Assembly: GCA_049602155.1 (NCBI GenBank)
Contig: JBMYRH010000031.1
Location: 1 to 61,453, forward strand
Direction of reading: 5' to 3'
Origin: JBMYRH01 sp049602155
GTDB lineage: Bacteria; Myxococcota_A; UBA9042; PHBI01; JBMYRH01
DNA: 61,453 nucleotides
Positions 26,376 to 36,000 of this stretch are shown here, one piece after another. Every line of letters starts with the position of its first letter. Within the stretch, counting starts at the first letter, position 1. A program made the position numbers and the translations under genes. The notes under the pieces were generated by a model. That model was not told the DNA's origin, did no database searches, and saw only the letters and a program-made list of their open reading frames with translations.

Positions 26376-28646
26376 ATGACGCGCCTGCTACTCGTGCTCT
26401 TCGCTCTGTCGGGTTGCCAGTCCACCCCAGCGGCTCCCCCCGCCGAAGCGCCTCCTGCCACTCCTGACGATGCCGCCACGGTTCGCTCTGGCGCCGATGA
26501 GGTCCCCGTGCCCAAGACCCTTGACCCGGCCGAGACCGCCGCACCGACCCCAAGCCCCACAGGTTGGGTCCTCCGGACGCCCGATGAGATCATGGCGCAA
26601 GGCAACCACCTCAAAGACGCCGGCTCCGTCTACTTGCAACAGCACGCGAAGAACCCCCTCGAGTGGTACCCCTGGGGCGAAGAGGCGCTGACCCGCGCAC
26701 GGCTTGAGGACAAGCCCATCTTCCTCTCCATCGGGTATGCATCATGTCACTGGTGCCACGTCATGGAGCATAAGGTCTTCGAGAAGCCCGACGTCGCGGC
26801 GTTCATGAACCAGCACTTCGTCTGCATCAAGGTCGACCGCGAAGAGCGCCCGGATCTCGACACGATCTATATGGACGCTGTCCAGTCCATGACCGGCCGC
26901 GGTGGCTGGCCGATGACCGTGCTCTTGACCCCGTCCTTGAAGCCCTTCTTTGGGGGGACCTATTTCCCGAAGGACCGCTTCATGCGCATCGCGACCGACG
27001 CCCTTGAGCGCTTCCAGAATGAGCGCTCCGTGGTGGAGGCCGAGGGGGATCAGATCTACGCCAAGATCGCCCGCACCGCGAACCCTAATCCGCGCACTAA
27101 GATGCACACGAACAGCCTGAAATCAGTCATCGAGCGCGCCGTGACCTCCTTTGATCCCGAGTGGGGCGGCCGCAAAGGGCGGATGAAATTCCCTACCCCG
27201 ATTCGATGGCGCTTCCTGATGCACAGCTGGCGGCGCTGGGGGGGAGACGAGGTCGAAGCGGGGGTGAGGAACACGCTCGACAAGATGGCGTCCGGTGGCA
27301 TCCACGATCACCTCGGGGGGGGCTTCCACCGCTACACGACCGAGCGCACTTGGCTGGTGCCGCACTTCGAGAAGATGCTCTACGACAACGCACAGCTCGC
27401 CACGCTCTACACCGAGGCCGCAGCCGCCTTCTCAGAGCCGCGGTATCTCGGCGTCGCGGTCAAGACCTTGGACTTCATGCTCAAGGAGATGAGCGCCCCC
27501 GAGGGTGGCTTCTACGCGAGCTACGACGCGGACAGTGGTGGTGAAGAGGGGACCTTCTACGTCTGGACCCCGAAGCAACTCAAGGCGCTGACAACCCCGG
27601 AGGACGGTGAGGCCCTCGCGCTCCTCCTTGGCGTCACCGCTGGGGGCAACTTCGAGCACAAGACATCGATCCTGACGTGGCGCTCCTCCTTCCAAGAGGT
27701 CGCTAAGGTGACCAAGCGACGCCCCTCGGACATCGAGGCCCTCTGGAAGACATGGCAGCCTGTCATGTACGAGGCGCGCAGCAAGCGCATCTGGCCAGGC
27801 CTCGATAAGAAGCTCGTGACCTCCTGGAACGGGCTCGCCATCGGCGCCATGGCCATGGGGTACGCCGCCACTGGAGATCGGCGCTACCTGAAGGCGGCTC
27901 GTGCGACCTCGGAGGTCCTCTGGCGCGTCCACCGACGCCCGGAAGGTGGGCTCTACCGCGCCTCGAATGGCGGTGTGCCTCTCGAGACCGCGGTCCTGGA
28001 TGACTACGCCTTCCTCGCGAGCGGCCTGCTGCACCTCTTCGAGGCCTCCGGGGACCTGAGCGCCCTGCGACGCGCCAAGACCCTCATCGCCGAGGCAGAG
28101 GTCCGCTTCGCGCGACCAGGGGGCGGGTACTTCCTCGCCGAGAGCGACGACGACAGCCTCATCCTGCGGCCCTTCGACGCCTTTGACGCCGTCCGCCCGT
28201 CGGGCAATAGCGCCCTCCTCGACGCACAGCTCCGCATGGCCGCGCTCACCGGTGATGAGGCGCTCTTCGAGCGGGTCGATAAGACGATCAACGCTTACGC
28301 CAGCCTCTCCTCTCGAGCCGGCCTCGGCATGGCGGGATGGCTTGAGGTCGCGCTCCACAACCTCGGTCCCCACTACGAGGTCATCATCGCAGGCGATCCC
28401 GAGGACAAGACCACGCAGCGCCTGCTCGCTGCCTACGACGCGCTGTCGCCTCCCTGGGCGGTGCGCATCAACGTCCCCGCTGCCGGGGCCTCACCTGCAC
28501 TCAAGAGCGCCGCACCACCGACCGCAGGGAAGCTCGCCAAGGCCGGCAAGGCCCTCGCCTACGTCTGCGTGCGTGGGAGCTGCAAGGCACCCACGAGCAA
28601 CCCGAAGACCTTCCGGTCCCAGCTCCTCGATGGCTGGACGCACTAG
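26376..28646 (+). CDS. DUF255 (YyaL/SSP411-type) thioredoxin-like lipoprotein
   Basis: 756 residues from ATG 26376 with GGAGG 5 bases upstream; an earlier in-frame ATG at 26307 lacks a site. Lipobox ALSGC (Cys14), then a Pro/Ala linker. Residues about 90-255 are the DUF255 thioredoxin-like domain: HAKNPLEWYPWGEEAL, then ASCHWCHVMEHKVFE with the CxxC at 124 and 127, then VDREERPDLDTIYMDAVQ and TGRGGWPMTVLLTP. The remaining 500 residues form the (alpha/alpha)6-barrel part of the family (HFEKMLYDNAQLA, YASYDADSGGEEGTFYVWT, SWNGLAIGAMA). Members are usually cytosolic proteins of unknown function. The lipoprotein signal here is unusual and places it in the periplasm or outer membrane. Confidence 0.9.
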   Translation: MTRLLLVLFALSGCQSTPAAPPAEAPPATPDDAATVRSGADEVPVPKTLDPAETAAPTPSPTGWVLRTPDEIMAQGNHLKDAGSVYLQQHAKNPLEWYPWGEEALTRARLEDKPIFLSIGYASCHWCHVMEHKVFEKPDVAAFMNQHFVCIKVDREERPDLDTIYMDAVQSMTGRGGWPMTVLLTPSLKPFFGGTYFPKDRFMRIATDALERFQNERSVVEAEGDQIYAKIARTANPNPRTKMHTNSLKSVIERAVTSFDPEWGGRKGRMKFPTPIRWRFLMHSWRRWGGDEVEAGVRNTLDKMASGGIHDHLGGGFHRYTTERTWLVPHFEKMLYDNAQLATLYTEAAAAFSEPRYLGVAVKTLDFMLKEMSAPEGGFYASYDADSGGEEGTFYVWTPKQLKALTTPEDGEALALLLGVTAGGNFEHKTSILTWRSSFQEVAKVTKRRPSDIEALWKTWQPVMYEARSKRIWPGLDKKLVTSWNGLAIGAMAMGYAATGDRRYLKAARATSEVLWRVHRRPEGGLYRASNGGVPLETAVLDDYAFLASGLLHLFEASGDLSALRRAKTLIAEAEVRFARPGGGYFLAESDDDSLILRPFDAFDAVRPSGNSALLDAQLRMAALTGDEALFERVDKTINAYASLSSRAGLGMAGWLEVALHNLGPHYEVIIAGDPEDKTTQRLLAAYDALSPPWAVRINVPAAGASPALKSAAPPTAGKLAKAGKALAYVCVRGSCKAPTSNPKTFRSQLLDGWTH

Positions 28647-28673
28647 CGGTTAGCCGCCCTCATCTTTCTGGGG

Positions 28674-30869
28674 CTAGGCTGCAGCTGCACGGTGAGCGCG
28701 GCCTTTGCCCTTGGACTTTAGTTTGCCTTTGCCCTTCAGCTTGGCCTTTGCCTTCGCCTTGGCCTTGGCCTTGGCCTTCGCCTTGGACTTCACCTTCACC
28801 TTCACCTTGCCGCCGGGCGCCGTGTCTCCGCCCCGCGCAGGGCGACGAGGTGGGCCATCCGAGCCATAGTGGGGGCGATCATCACCGCTACGCGCAGGGC
28901 GGCGGGGTGGCGCCTCGGAGCCATAGGGGCTCGGCCGCTCGACGCGCGCCTGATGCGGGCGGTCATCACCGCCACGTGCCGGTCGACGCGGTGGCGCCTC
29001 CGAGCCATAAGAATTCGGCCGCTCACTGCGCGCCTGATGCGGGCGAGCGTCACGGCGTGGCCGGTCGTCGCGATGCGGACGGTCATCACGCCTTGGGCGA
29101 TCGTCACGGCGCGGGCCATCAAAGCTGTTGTGGCGCGGTCCTTCACCATCACGCGCGGGGCGACGAGATGGGGGACCATCATTTTGGCTCCGAGCGATGG
29201 CGATGCGCACGGGGCGTCCGCGGACAACTAAGCTGTCTCGCTGCGCGAGGGCCTTTTCCGCGACGGCGCGCGGCAAGCCCACGAAGCTCTTCCGATCGTG
29301 GATCGAGACGCGCCCGATGCTGCTCCCAGGGATATCGAACTCATTGGCGATCGCGCCGACAAGGTCTCCCGGACGTACGCGGTATTGCGCCCCCGTAAAG
29401 AGGATGATCTGGACCTCGTTGACCGCGTCGAAGTTCGGGTTGTCGCCACTGCGTGGTCGGTCCTGGCCGCCGTGGCGCGGCCCCTTCTGGGCGCGCGGCT
29501 CACGGAACTTCGGCTCTTTGTAGACCGGGCGCTCCTCTTTGGGGGGAAGCGGTCCAAGATCGATCCCGGTCGCTTCGCTCACCAATTGCATCGCCGCGGC
29601 GGCCAATTCAGCGTCGCTCCACCCCTTCTCAGTGAGCCCTTGGAGCCACGTAGTCACGTCCGCCAAGTCGCCAGTGCGTGCACCCTCCAGCCGCCGCTGG
29701 AGGCCCTCGCGTTTACGAATCGCGACGTCGCGCTTGGTCGGCTTCGCGCACAGGGTGATAGGGGTCTTGAGCGCGCGCTCAAAGTTTGAAATTCGTCGCC
29801 GCTCACCGTGGGTGGCGAAGCTGATAGCGGTCCCCTTACGGCCCGCACGCCCAGTCCGTCCAATGCGGTGTACGTAGGTCTCCACGTCAGTCGGCAGCTG
29901 CACATTGATGACGTGCGTGATGTGCTCGACATCGATCCCTCGCGCGGCCACATCCGTCGCGACGACGACGTTGATTTGACGGGCACGCATGCGCTGCAAA
30001 ACACGCTCACGGGCGGCTTGGTTTAGGGCCCCATGGAGCGCCTCAGCGGCGACGCCGTAACGCCCTAGAGCGTCAGCGAGATCGCCACAATCACGGCGGG
30101 TGCGGGCGAAGACCAGGGTCGTGCCGCACTCCTCTGCGTCGAGCAAGCGGGCCAAGGTCTCTAAGCGCTCGCGAAACGGGACCATCATCCAGCGTTGCTC
30201 GATATGATCGGTCGCCAAGCCCCCCGACTCGACCTGAATCTCGACGGGCTCGTTGAGGTGCGCGGAGGCGACGCGCCGAATCACTGCAGGCATCGTCGCC
30301 GAGAAGAGGCACACCTGACGGTCCGGCGGCGTCTCAGACAAGATCGACTCAACGGCCTCGATGAAGCCCATACGGAGCATCTCATCGGCCTCGTCCAGCA
30401 CCAGCGTCTCGATCCCAGAAAGATCGATGTTGCCGCGCTCCATATGGTCCATGAGGCGACCGGGAGTCGCCACGATGAACTGGGCGCCGCTGCGCAGATC
30501 GCGTAACTGCGGCGTGTAAGAGGCGCCACCGTAGATGCACGCGACGCGGACAGGGAGGTTCTTAGCGAAGGTACGGACCGCGTCCGTCACCTGCATCGCC
30601 AGCTCTCGTGTGGGCGCGAGCACGAGGACCCGAGGTCCCTTGGCGCCGTCCTTAATCCGCTCGAGCGCTGGGAGCGCGAAGGCCGCCGTCTTGCCAGAGC
30701 CCGTGCGGGAGCGCCCGATGACATCGTGCCCCTCGAGCAACTTCGGGATCGCCGCAGCCTGGATATCGGTAGGGGTCTCAAACCCACTCTCGCTCAAGAC
30801 CTCCGCGATGCGCTCGTCGAGCCCAAAGCTGGCAAAGGTGTGAGGCTCGGTTGTCGTTGACGTGGACAT
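28674..30869 (-). CDS. DEAD-box ATP-dependent RNA helicase with DbpA-like RNA-binding domain and basic tail
   Basis: 731 residues. Start ATG 30869 gives MSTSTTTEPHTFASFGLDER, the usual Q-motif approach. All helicase motifs are present: SRTGSGKTA (Walker A, about 54-61), PTRELAMQV, TPGRLMDHM, LDEADEMLRMGF, FSATMP, VFARTRRDC, TDVAARGIDVEHI and HRIGRTGRAGR. Residues about 495-570 resemble the DbpA/CsdA RNA-binding domain (ILFTGAQYRVRPGDLVGAI, SFVGLP). The tail from about 575 is low complexity: Arg/Asp repeats, 28-residue tandem units, then an alternating Lys-Ala stretch like histone H1-type bacterial proteins. Role: RNA duplex unwinding in ribosome assembly or cold adaptation. Downstream of the RIO1 kinase with a 158-base gap, so it may have its own promoter. 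Confidence 0.95.
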   Translation of the reverse strand: MSTSTTTEPHTFASFGLDERIAEVLSESGFETPTDIQAAAIPKLLEGHDVIGRSRTGSGKTAAFALPALERIKDGAKGPRVLVLAPTRELAMQVTDAVRTFAKNLPVRVACIYGGASYTPQLRDLRSGAQFIVATPGRLMDHMERGNIDLSGIETLVLDEADEMLRMGFIEAVESILSETPPDRQVCLFSATMPAVIRRVASAHLNEPVEIQVESGGLATDHIEQRWMMVPFRERLETLARLLDAEECGTTLVFARTRRDCGDLADALGRYGVAAEALHGALNQAARERVLQRMRARQINVVVATDVAARGIDVEHITHVINVQLPTDVETYVHRIGRTGRAGRKGTAISFATHGERRRISNFERALKTPITLCAKPTKRDVAIRKREGLQRRLEGARTGDLADVTTWLQGLTEKGWSDAELAAAAMQLVSEATGIDLGPLPPKEERPVYKEPKFREPRAQKGPRHGGQDRPRSGDNPNFDAVNEVQIILFTGAQYRVRPGDLVGAIANEFDIPGSSIGRVSIHDRKSFVGLPRAVAEKALAQRDSLVVRGRPVRIAIARSQNDGPPSRRPARDGEGPRHNSFDGPRRDDRPRRDDRPHRDDRPRRDARPHQARSERPNSYGSEAPPRRPARGGDDRPHQARVERPSPYGSEAPPRRPARSGDDRPHYGSDGPPRRPARGGDTAPGGKVKVKVKSKAKAKAKAKAKAKAKLKGKGKLKSKGKGRAHRAAAA
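28745..29051 (-). repeat. Tandem repeats encoding the helicase tail
   Basis: Two 84-bp units and a third shortened one (about 28830-29051) encode DDRPHQARxERPxxYGSEAP followed by PRRPARGG. Next to them, 28745-28800 is a near-perfect six-base repeat (CCTTGG/GGCCTT type) encoding alternating Lys and Ala. Slippage in these tracts could change tail length between strains. Confidence 0.8.
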
Positions 30870-31027
30870 GAAAGTTCCGGGGTCGAGGGGCGCGCTTGAT
30901 AGGCGCTTTCGACCCACAAGGCCAGAAGGAAGCCGCTTGCGAGGCGATATTCCTCATATCGGCCCCCGATACGACCGAATGAACGGTCTAATTTCGACGG
31001 CGCTCAACCCCGTGCTCTCTGGGCGCC

Positions 31028-32275
31028 TTAGTTCGAAGAGCCCGGAGGTGGGCTGCCCTCTGGAGACCGGCGGCGGCGGCGGCGGCGGCGCTTTTGAGGC
31101 AGCGCCCCCTCGGTCTGCGGCGCGTCTGATGATGCACTGCGGGGCCCCTGAGCCTCAGAGGAGCCCGATGACGCGCGCGGTTTCCTGCGACGTCGCCGAC
31201 GCTTTGGGCCCTCGCCCTGCGCCTGCTCTGCCCCTTGAGGCCGCGCTCCCGGCGTAGTGTGCGTGGGCGTCGTAAGGCCAACCGCTGCCTCCTGACCCGA
31301 CTTGCGTCGGCGACGTCGGCGCTTCTTGCCCCCCTGCCCTTCTCCACTCGTTCGCGCATCCTTGGGCGCCCCATTGCGCCCCCCACCGGAGCGTGCCACT
31401 TGCTTCGGCTTCACGGGCCGTGGCGCCTGAATGTCCACCACCTTGCGACCAAAGCGTCGATGGTGCGCCTCACGGGCGTCCTCAATGTCTTGTAAGACGC
31501 CGTCCACGTTGGCTGCCCGCGTCTCCTCTTCGACGATGCCTGTCAGCTCGACCTCGGGGTGAAGCTCACCGCGCTCGTAGAGCTTCCAGATCTCTTTGCC
31601 GTAGCTCGTCTTCTTTAGCTCCCGTGCGTAGCGCGCGAAGTACGCCCGCATGTTGTCGACGTCTCGGAGGAGCATGCGGCGCGCGCTTTGGTTGCCAGCC
31701 GCGTCGACCGCCTGGGGGAAGTCGATGATGACAGGGCCGTCGGGGCCGACCAAGACGTTGTACTCTGAGAGATCCCCATGTATCAGCCCGGCGCAGAGCA
31801 TCCGCACGACCTGATTGAGCATAAATGCATGATAGCGCCTTGCACGGTCGGGGCTGAGCTGGATGTCGTTAAGTCGCGGCGCAGCGTTGCCCTCCGCGTC
31901 GACGACGAGCTCCATGATCAGCACACCGTCTGAGAACATGTAGGGCTTGGGCACCCGCACACCGGCCCGAGAGAGCTTGTAGATCGTGTCGACCTCTGTG
32001 CTCTGCCACGCCTCCTCGAGCTCCGCCTTCCCGAACTTGCTGCGCTTCGCCATCGCGCGAGCGCGGCGGCTGTTCCGCACGCTGCGCCCCTCTTGATAGT
32101 CGGCGCGCTGCCGAAAACTGCGGTTAGTCGCCTCCTTGTAGACCTTAGCGCACCGCACCTCTCCCCCGCTCTGGACCACGAGGACCGACGCCTCTTTGCC
32201 GCTCATGAGCGGGCGGATGACCGCCTCGATGAGGCCGTCTTCGACGAGGGGCTGAAGGCGCTTGGGGATCTTCAT
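31028..32275 (-). CDS. RIO1-type serine protein kinase with poly-Arg tail
   Basis: 415 residues. I start at ATG 32275 because family members begin MKxPKRLxPLxEEG; no ribosome site is evident and a GTG at 32329 is possible. Kinase residues are intact: SGKEASVLVV (P-loop), CAKVYK with catalytic Lys44, HGDLSEYN with Asp168, and IIDFPQAVD with metal-binding Asp185. Residues about 290-415 are a disordered, strongly basic tail with four clusters of six to eight consecutive Arg/Lys separated by Ser/Pro/Gly spacers, likely to bind RNA. RIO kinases mature the small ribosomal subunit in archaea and eukaryotes; bacterial members are poorly studied. It lies next to a DEAD-box helicase that also has a basic tail. 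Confidence 0.93.
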   Translation of the reverse strand: MKIPKRLQPLVEDGLIEAVIRPLMSGKEASVLVVQSGGEVRCAKVYKEATNRSFRQRADYQEGRSVRNSRRARAMAKRSKFGKAELEEAWQSTEVDTIYKLSRAGVRVPKPYMFSDGVLIMELVVDAEGNAAPRLNDIQLSPDRARRYHAFMLNQVVRMLCAGLIHGDLSEYNVLVGPDGPVIIDFPQAVDAAGNQSARRMLLRDVDNMRAYFARYARELKKTSYGKEIWKLYERGELHPEVELTGIVEEETRAANVDGVLQDIEDAREAHHRRFGRKVVDIQAPRPVKPKQVARSGGGRNGAPKDARTSGEGQGGKKRRRRRRKSGQEAAVGLTTPTHTTPGARPQGAEQAQGEGPKRRRRRRKPRASSGSSEAQGPRSASSDAPQTEGALPQKRRRRRRRRSPEGSPPPGSSN

Positions 32276-32499
32276 GGCGGAGCCGTATACGCGCTCCACG
32301 CCTCGATGGAAACAGTCGCCCTTGATCACACGTCATTTTCTCGCCCCCTTTCGAGGCATACAGAAGTCCTGACTGTGTGATTCACGCTGCCGAAGACACG
32401 CCATTCAGTGCTTTGGTCGTGGGCCATCGGATCGACGACGTGTATAGTCTGGCCGGGCAAACGCGCGGGCCGCCGCGCGCACGCAGGAGTAATCTACCC

Positions 32500-33072
32500 T
32501 TGGTCAACGTCTTCAGGCTGCTCTGTGGTCTCTTGGTGATCGTCACTTTGAGTGGACACCCCTCTGCGCACGACGCGACAAGGGATGCCCCTCATGTGAG
32601 TGCGCCAGCCCGGGGTGAGCGGCTGCAGTCACACCCTGCGCTCGACCGCGCGATGGCCGCGCTGCTCCCCATCGATGTGCAGCAGACACTTCACCGCGCG
32701 GCGGCGACCCCCACGTTGCCGCCTGTGCTGCTCCCGGCGCGAGCCGGACTGCTCCGCAGCGCACAGCTCATCGTCGGCCCCAGCTGGCACGCGCTCTCAA
32801 TGCGCGAGAGCGACTACAGCGTCTATATCCACGCCTCGGCGCGCGCCATCGCGCTGCCCGGCGTGAAGCGGCCCCCGGTCAGGGTCCCAAGCCTCAACGT
32901 GCCGCGGATCAGCCGCACCCATGACATCGTCACCGCGCACTTTGTCGCCTGGGGGGTCGCCTTCGACGTCGACATCGAGTGCATGGGGGGCGTGGCACAC
33001 CCGCTGTGTGACGACGACATCCTCGTCCATGAGCTACTCCGCAGCCTCAAGCGCCTGGAGTTCGAGCGATGA
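32500..33072 (+). CDS. Exported protein of unknown function
   Basis: 190 residues if started at TTG 32500, which has AGGAGT 9 bases upstream and leads straight into a signal peptide (VNVFRLLCGLLVIVTLSGHPSA). The frame is open back to a GTG at 32377 with no site. The mature part has no recognised domain; its C-terminal third (FVAWGVAFDVDIECMGG ... VHELLRSLKRLEF) looks folded and contains a Cys pair. Its stop overlaps the ATG of the M23/SpoIID gene by four bases, so it is probably a partner of that wall enzyme. Confidence 0.65.
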   Translation: MVNVFRLLCGLLVIVTLSGHPSAHDATRDAPHVSAPARGERLQSHPALDRAMAALLPIDVQQTLHRAAATPTLPPVLLPARAGLLRSAQLIVGPSWHALSMRESDYSVYIHASARAIALPGVKRPPVRVPSLNVPRISRTHDIVTAHFVAWGVAFDVDIECMGGVAHPLCDDDILVHELLRSLKRLEFER

Positions 33073-36000
33073 TCGGTTGGTTGACCGCCCTCGTGACGCT
33101 CGCCAGCGCCTCGGGCCCATTCACCTATCAGCCTGTGGGGCAACTCCAGGCGGACGCCACCGGCTACGTGTCCGACGGTGCGCTCATCCCGGGGATGCAA
33201 TTTCCGCTTGAGACGGCCCCGGCTTACGCCAACTCTCAGGTCTACGGGCATGGCGGCTACCACGGCCCCGGCGGTGGGCAGTGCGACACCGAAAACTACA
33301 GCTACCCCTGGTGGGATAACTACTGCGAACCCCGCTCGTGGTCGATGCCGCTGTGCCCCTCTGGGACAGGACATCAGGGGCAGGATATTCGGCCATCCAC
33401 GTGCGATAATGACACCCACTGGGCGGTCGCCGCGGAGGCGGGGACCATCACCAATATCGGCAGCTACAGCGTCTACCTGACGACCCCGGCCGGGGTGCGG
33501 CACCGTTATCTACATATGAAGCCCTCTAGCCTCCAGGTGAGCTACGGCGATTGGGTCAACAAGGGCGATCGACTCGGCCGCGTGTCCAACACCTTCTTCG
33601 ACTCCAGTGGCAACCCCGTCCCGACGACGATTCACCTCCACTATGACATCCGGATGAACGTCCAGAGCGTCGGTGGAAACGCATACGTCTCGCCCTACCT
33701 CTCCCTGGTCGAGTCCTATGAGGCGCTGCTCGGCGCCGAAGCTGAGCCCTGCAGCGTCGTCCCGAGCGAGGGTGGAGATCTAGATGACAGCGGCCCGTGC
33801 TTCTCGCGCTGGGGCTCGGCAGACTATTGGCGGAGCGTCTCCGGGGCGGGCGAAGGGGGCGGCTTCATCTGGACCAACGGCTGGGAGAGTGACACCCCAG
33901 GCAACTGGGCGCGGTGGCACCTCTTCCTCGAGTCGGGTGGGAAGTACGCGGTGCAGGTCTCGGTCGTCTCCCCCTACAACGCCTCAACCTCGGTCCCGTA
34001 CACGATTCGACATCAAGGCGGTGAGGACACCGTCGTCCTGGATCAATCTGCCGGTGAGGGGTGGCGCTCGTTGGGGGTCTTCGACTTCGCAGCCGGGGGC
34101 GATCAACATATCTCGGTCTTCGACAACACCGGAGAGACGGCCGCAGACCGCCACATCACCGTGGACGCTGTCCGGCTCATCCCCTCGGGCAGTTCAGGGA
34201 GTGGACCCGAGCCCGAGCCCGACCCACCGCAGCCGGCGCCCATCGAGCCCGAGCCCGAGCCCGAGCCCTCCGCCGCCGGGGAGAACCTCAACTTGCCCCC
34301 CGAGGTCTGGACGGACCAAGGCTGGAAGGACACGGAGGGCGAGTACCTCCCGGGGGTCGTTCAAGGCGAGAGCGGCTGGATGCCGACAAGCTGGTTCGCC
34401 ACCGGCACGCCCGCGCGGCGCCATCAAGCGCTTCAAGCCCAGGCTATCGCCGCCCGCACCTACCTCCTGCGTCACCTGAACGCCGAGGGGATGAGCGCGA
34501 TGGTCCCCATCGGTCCGCACTTTCAGACCTGGGCACCCGAGGCAGCCAGCCATGATCACGCCGCAGTGCAAGACACGGCTGGGGCCGTGATGACCTGGCA
34601 AGGCTGGGTCATCACCGGAAACTACGCCTCGGGCGCCTGGCCGCTAGACGCCTCGGGCTGGCCGCACAAGCCGGTGAGCTACGGCCTGGACCAGCACGGA
34701 CAGCAGCCGACTCTGGAGTGGTCGGATATCGCGGCGCTCTATGCGGCGGGCGACCTTCACGACCTCGGGGACGGCTACTCCTGGACCTGGACGCTCCTCA
34801 CACTGAACGACGGCAAGAGCGGCAGCGCAGTGGTGCCGACCCCCCAATCATCGCCCGGCCCTCGAAACCGTGGCTCGATGGGCCAGTATCGGTCGCTATG
34901 GCTCGCTCACACAGAGGGCTTCACGACCTCTGAGCTCCTCCGCTATTGGTATGGCGCTGACCTCACGATCGCGCACTACGAGGCAGACGAGGAGGGTAAC
35001 GCCCCTCCGGCTCCGCCCCGAGATGGCGCTGCGCCGCCGAACGCCCCCACAGGGCTCACCCCCGACGGGCTGCCTCCACAGACCCCTCCCTCCGTGAGCC
35101 TCGCCTGGGGGGACGTCGCCGGGGCTGAGGGGTACGAGGTGGAGGTCCAATACCTCGACGCCCAGCAGAGCTGGGCATGGGTGCTCACCGAGAGCGTCGA
35201 ACAAGGCACCGGGCTGACCCTATGGCCGCACATGGACGACACCTATTACCGATGGCGGGTGCGGGCCGCGAGCACCTCGGGCTGGGGTGACTGGTCGCAG
35301 TGGGCGGTCTTTGGGTATGGCAGTCAAACCTCGGACATCCCCGACACGCCGGACACTCCGACGAACACCACGCCGACAGGCCTCACGGCGACGCCGGAGG
35401 GGGGCAACGGTGTGTCCCTCAACTGGCAGATGGTGCCCGACGCTTCGAACTACGACATCGAGGTGCAGCTCAACGCTCAAGGCGGCTACCTCCCCTACGC
35501 CACCTGGAGCCCCTTCGCCCCACCCCTGAGCATCTGGCCAGCGACGAGCCCGGGGAGTTATCGGGTGCGTGTGCGCGCGAAAGGGGGCTGGGGAGTGAGC
35601 GACTGGAGCGACTGGGTAAGCTTTGACTTTGAGGCAGTGCAGATCGTCATCACGCTCCCCCCCGGAGGCGAGCAGCCCGTGCCGGGAGATCTCTGGCCAG
35701 CCTCTACGCTCATCAGCGAGGAGAGCGTCACCTTGAGCTGGTCCGCGCTCGAGAACACGGCGAACTACGAGATCGACATCGACTGGCTCAACGGCAGCCT
35801 CTGGAACAGCTACACGACCTTCGAGACGAGCGCGACGGCGAAGACATTCTGGCCGCAGGTCGATCCCGCGACCTACCGTTGGCGCGTCCGGCGCTCCGGG
35901 GGCACTTGGAGTGACTGGGCGACCTTCGACTACGACACAGAGGCCAGCGCCTCTGGGGCCTCATCCCCGGTTGACCTTTGGCCCTCCGGCGGGGTCGAGG

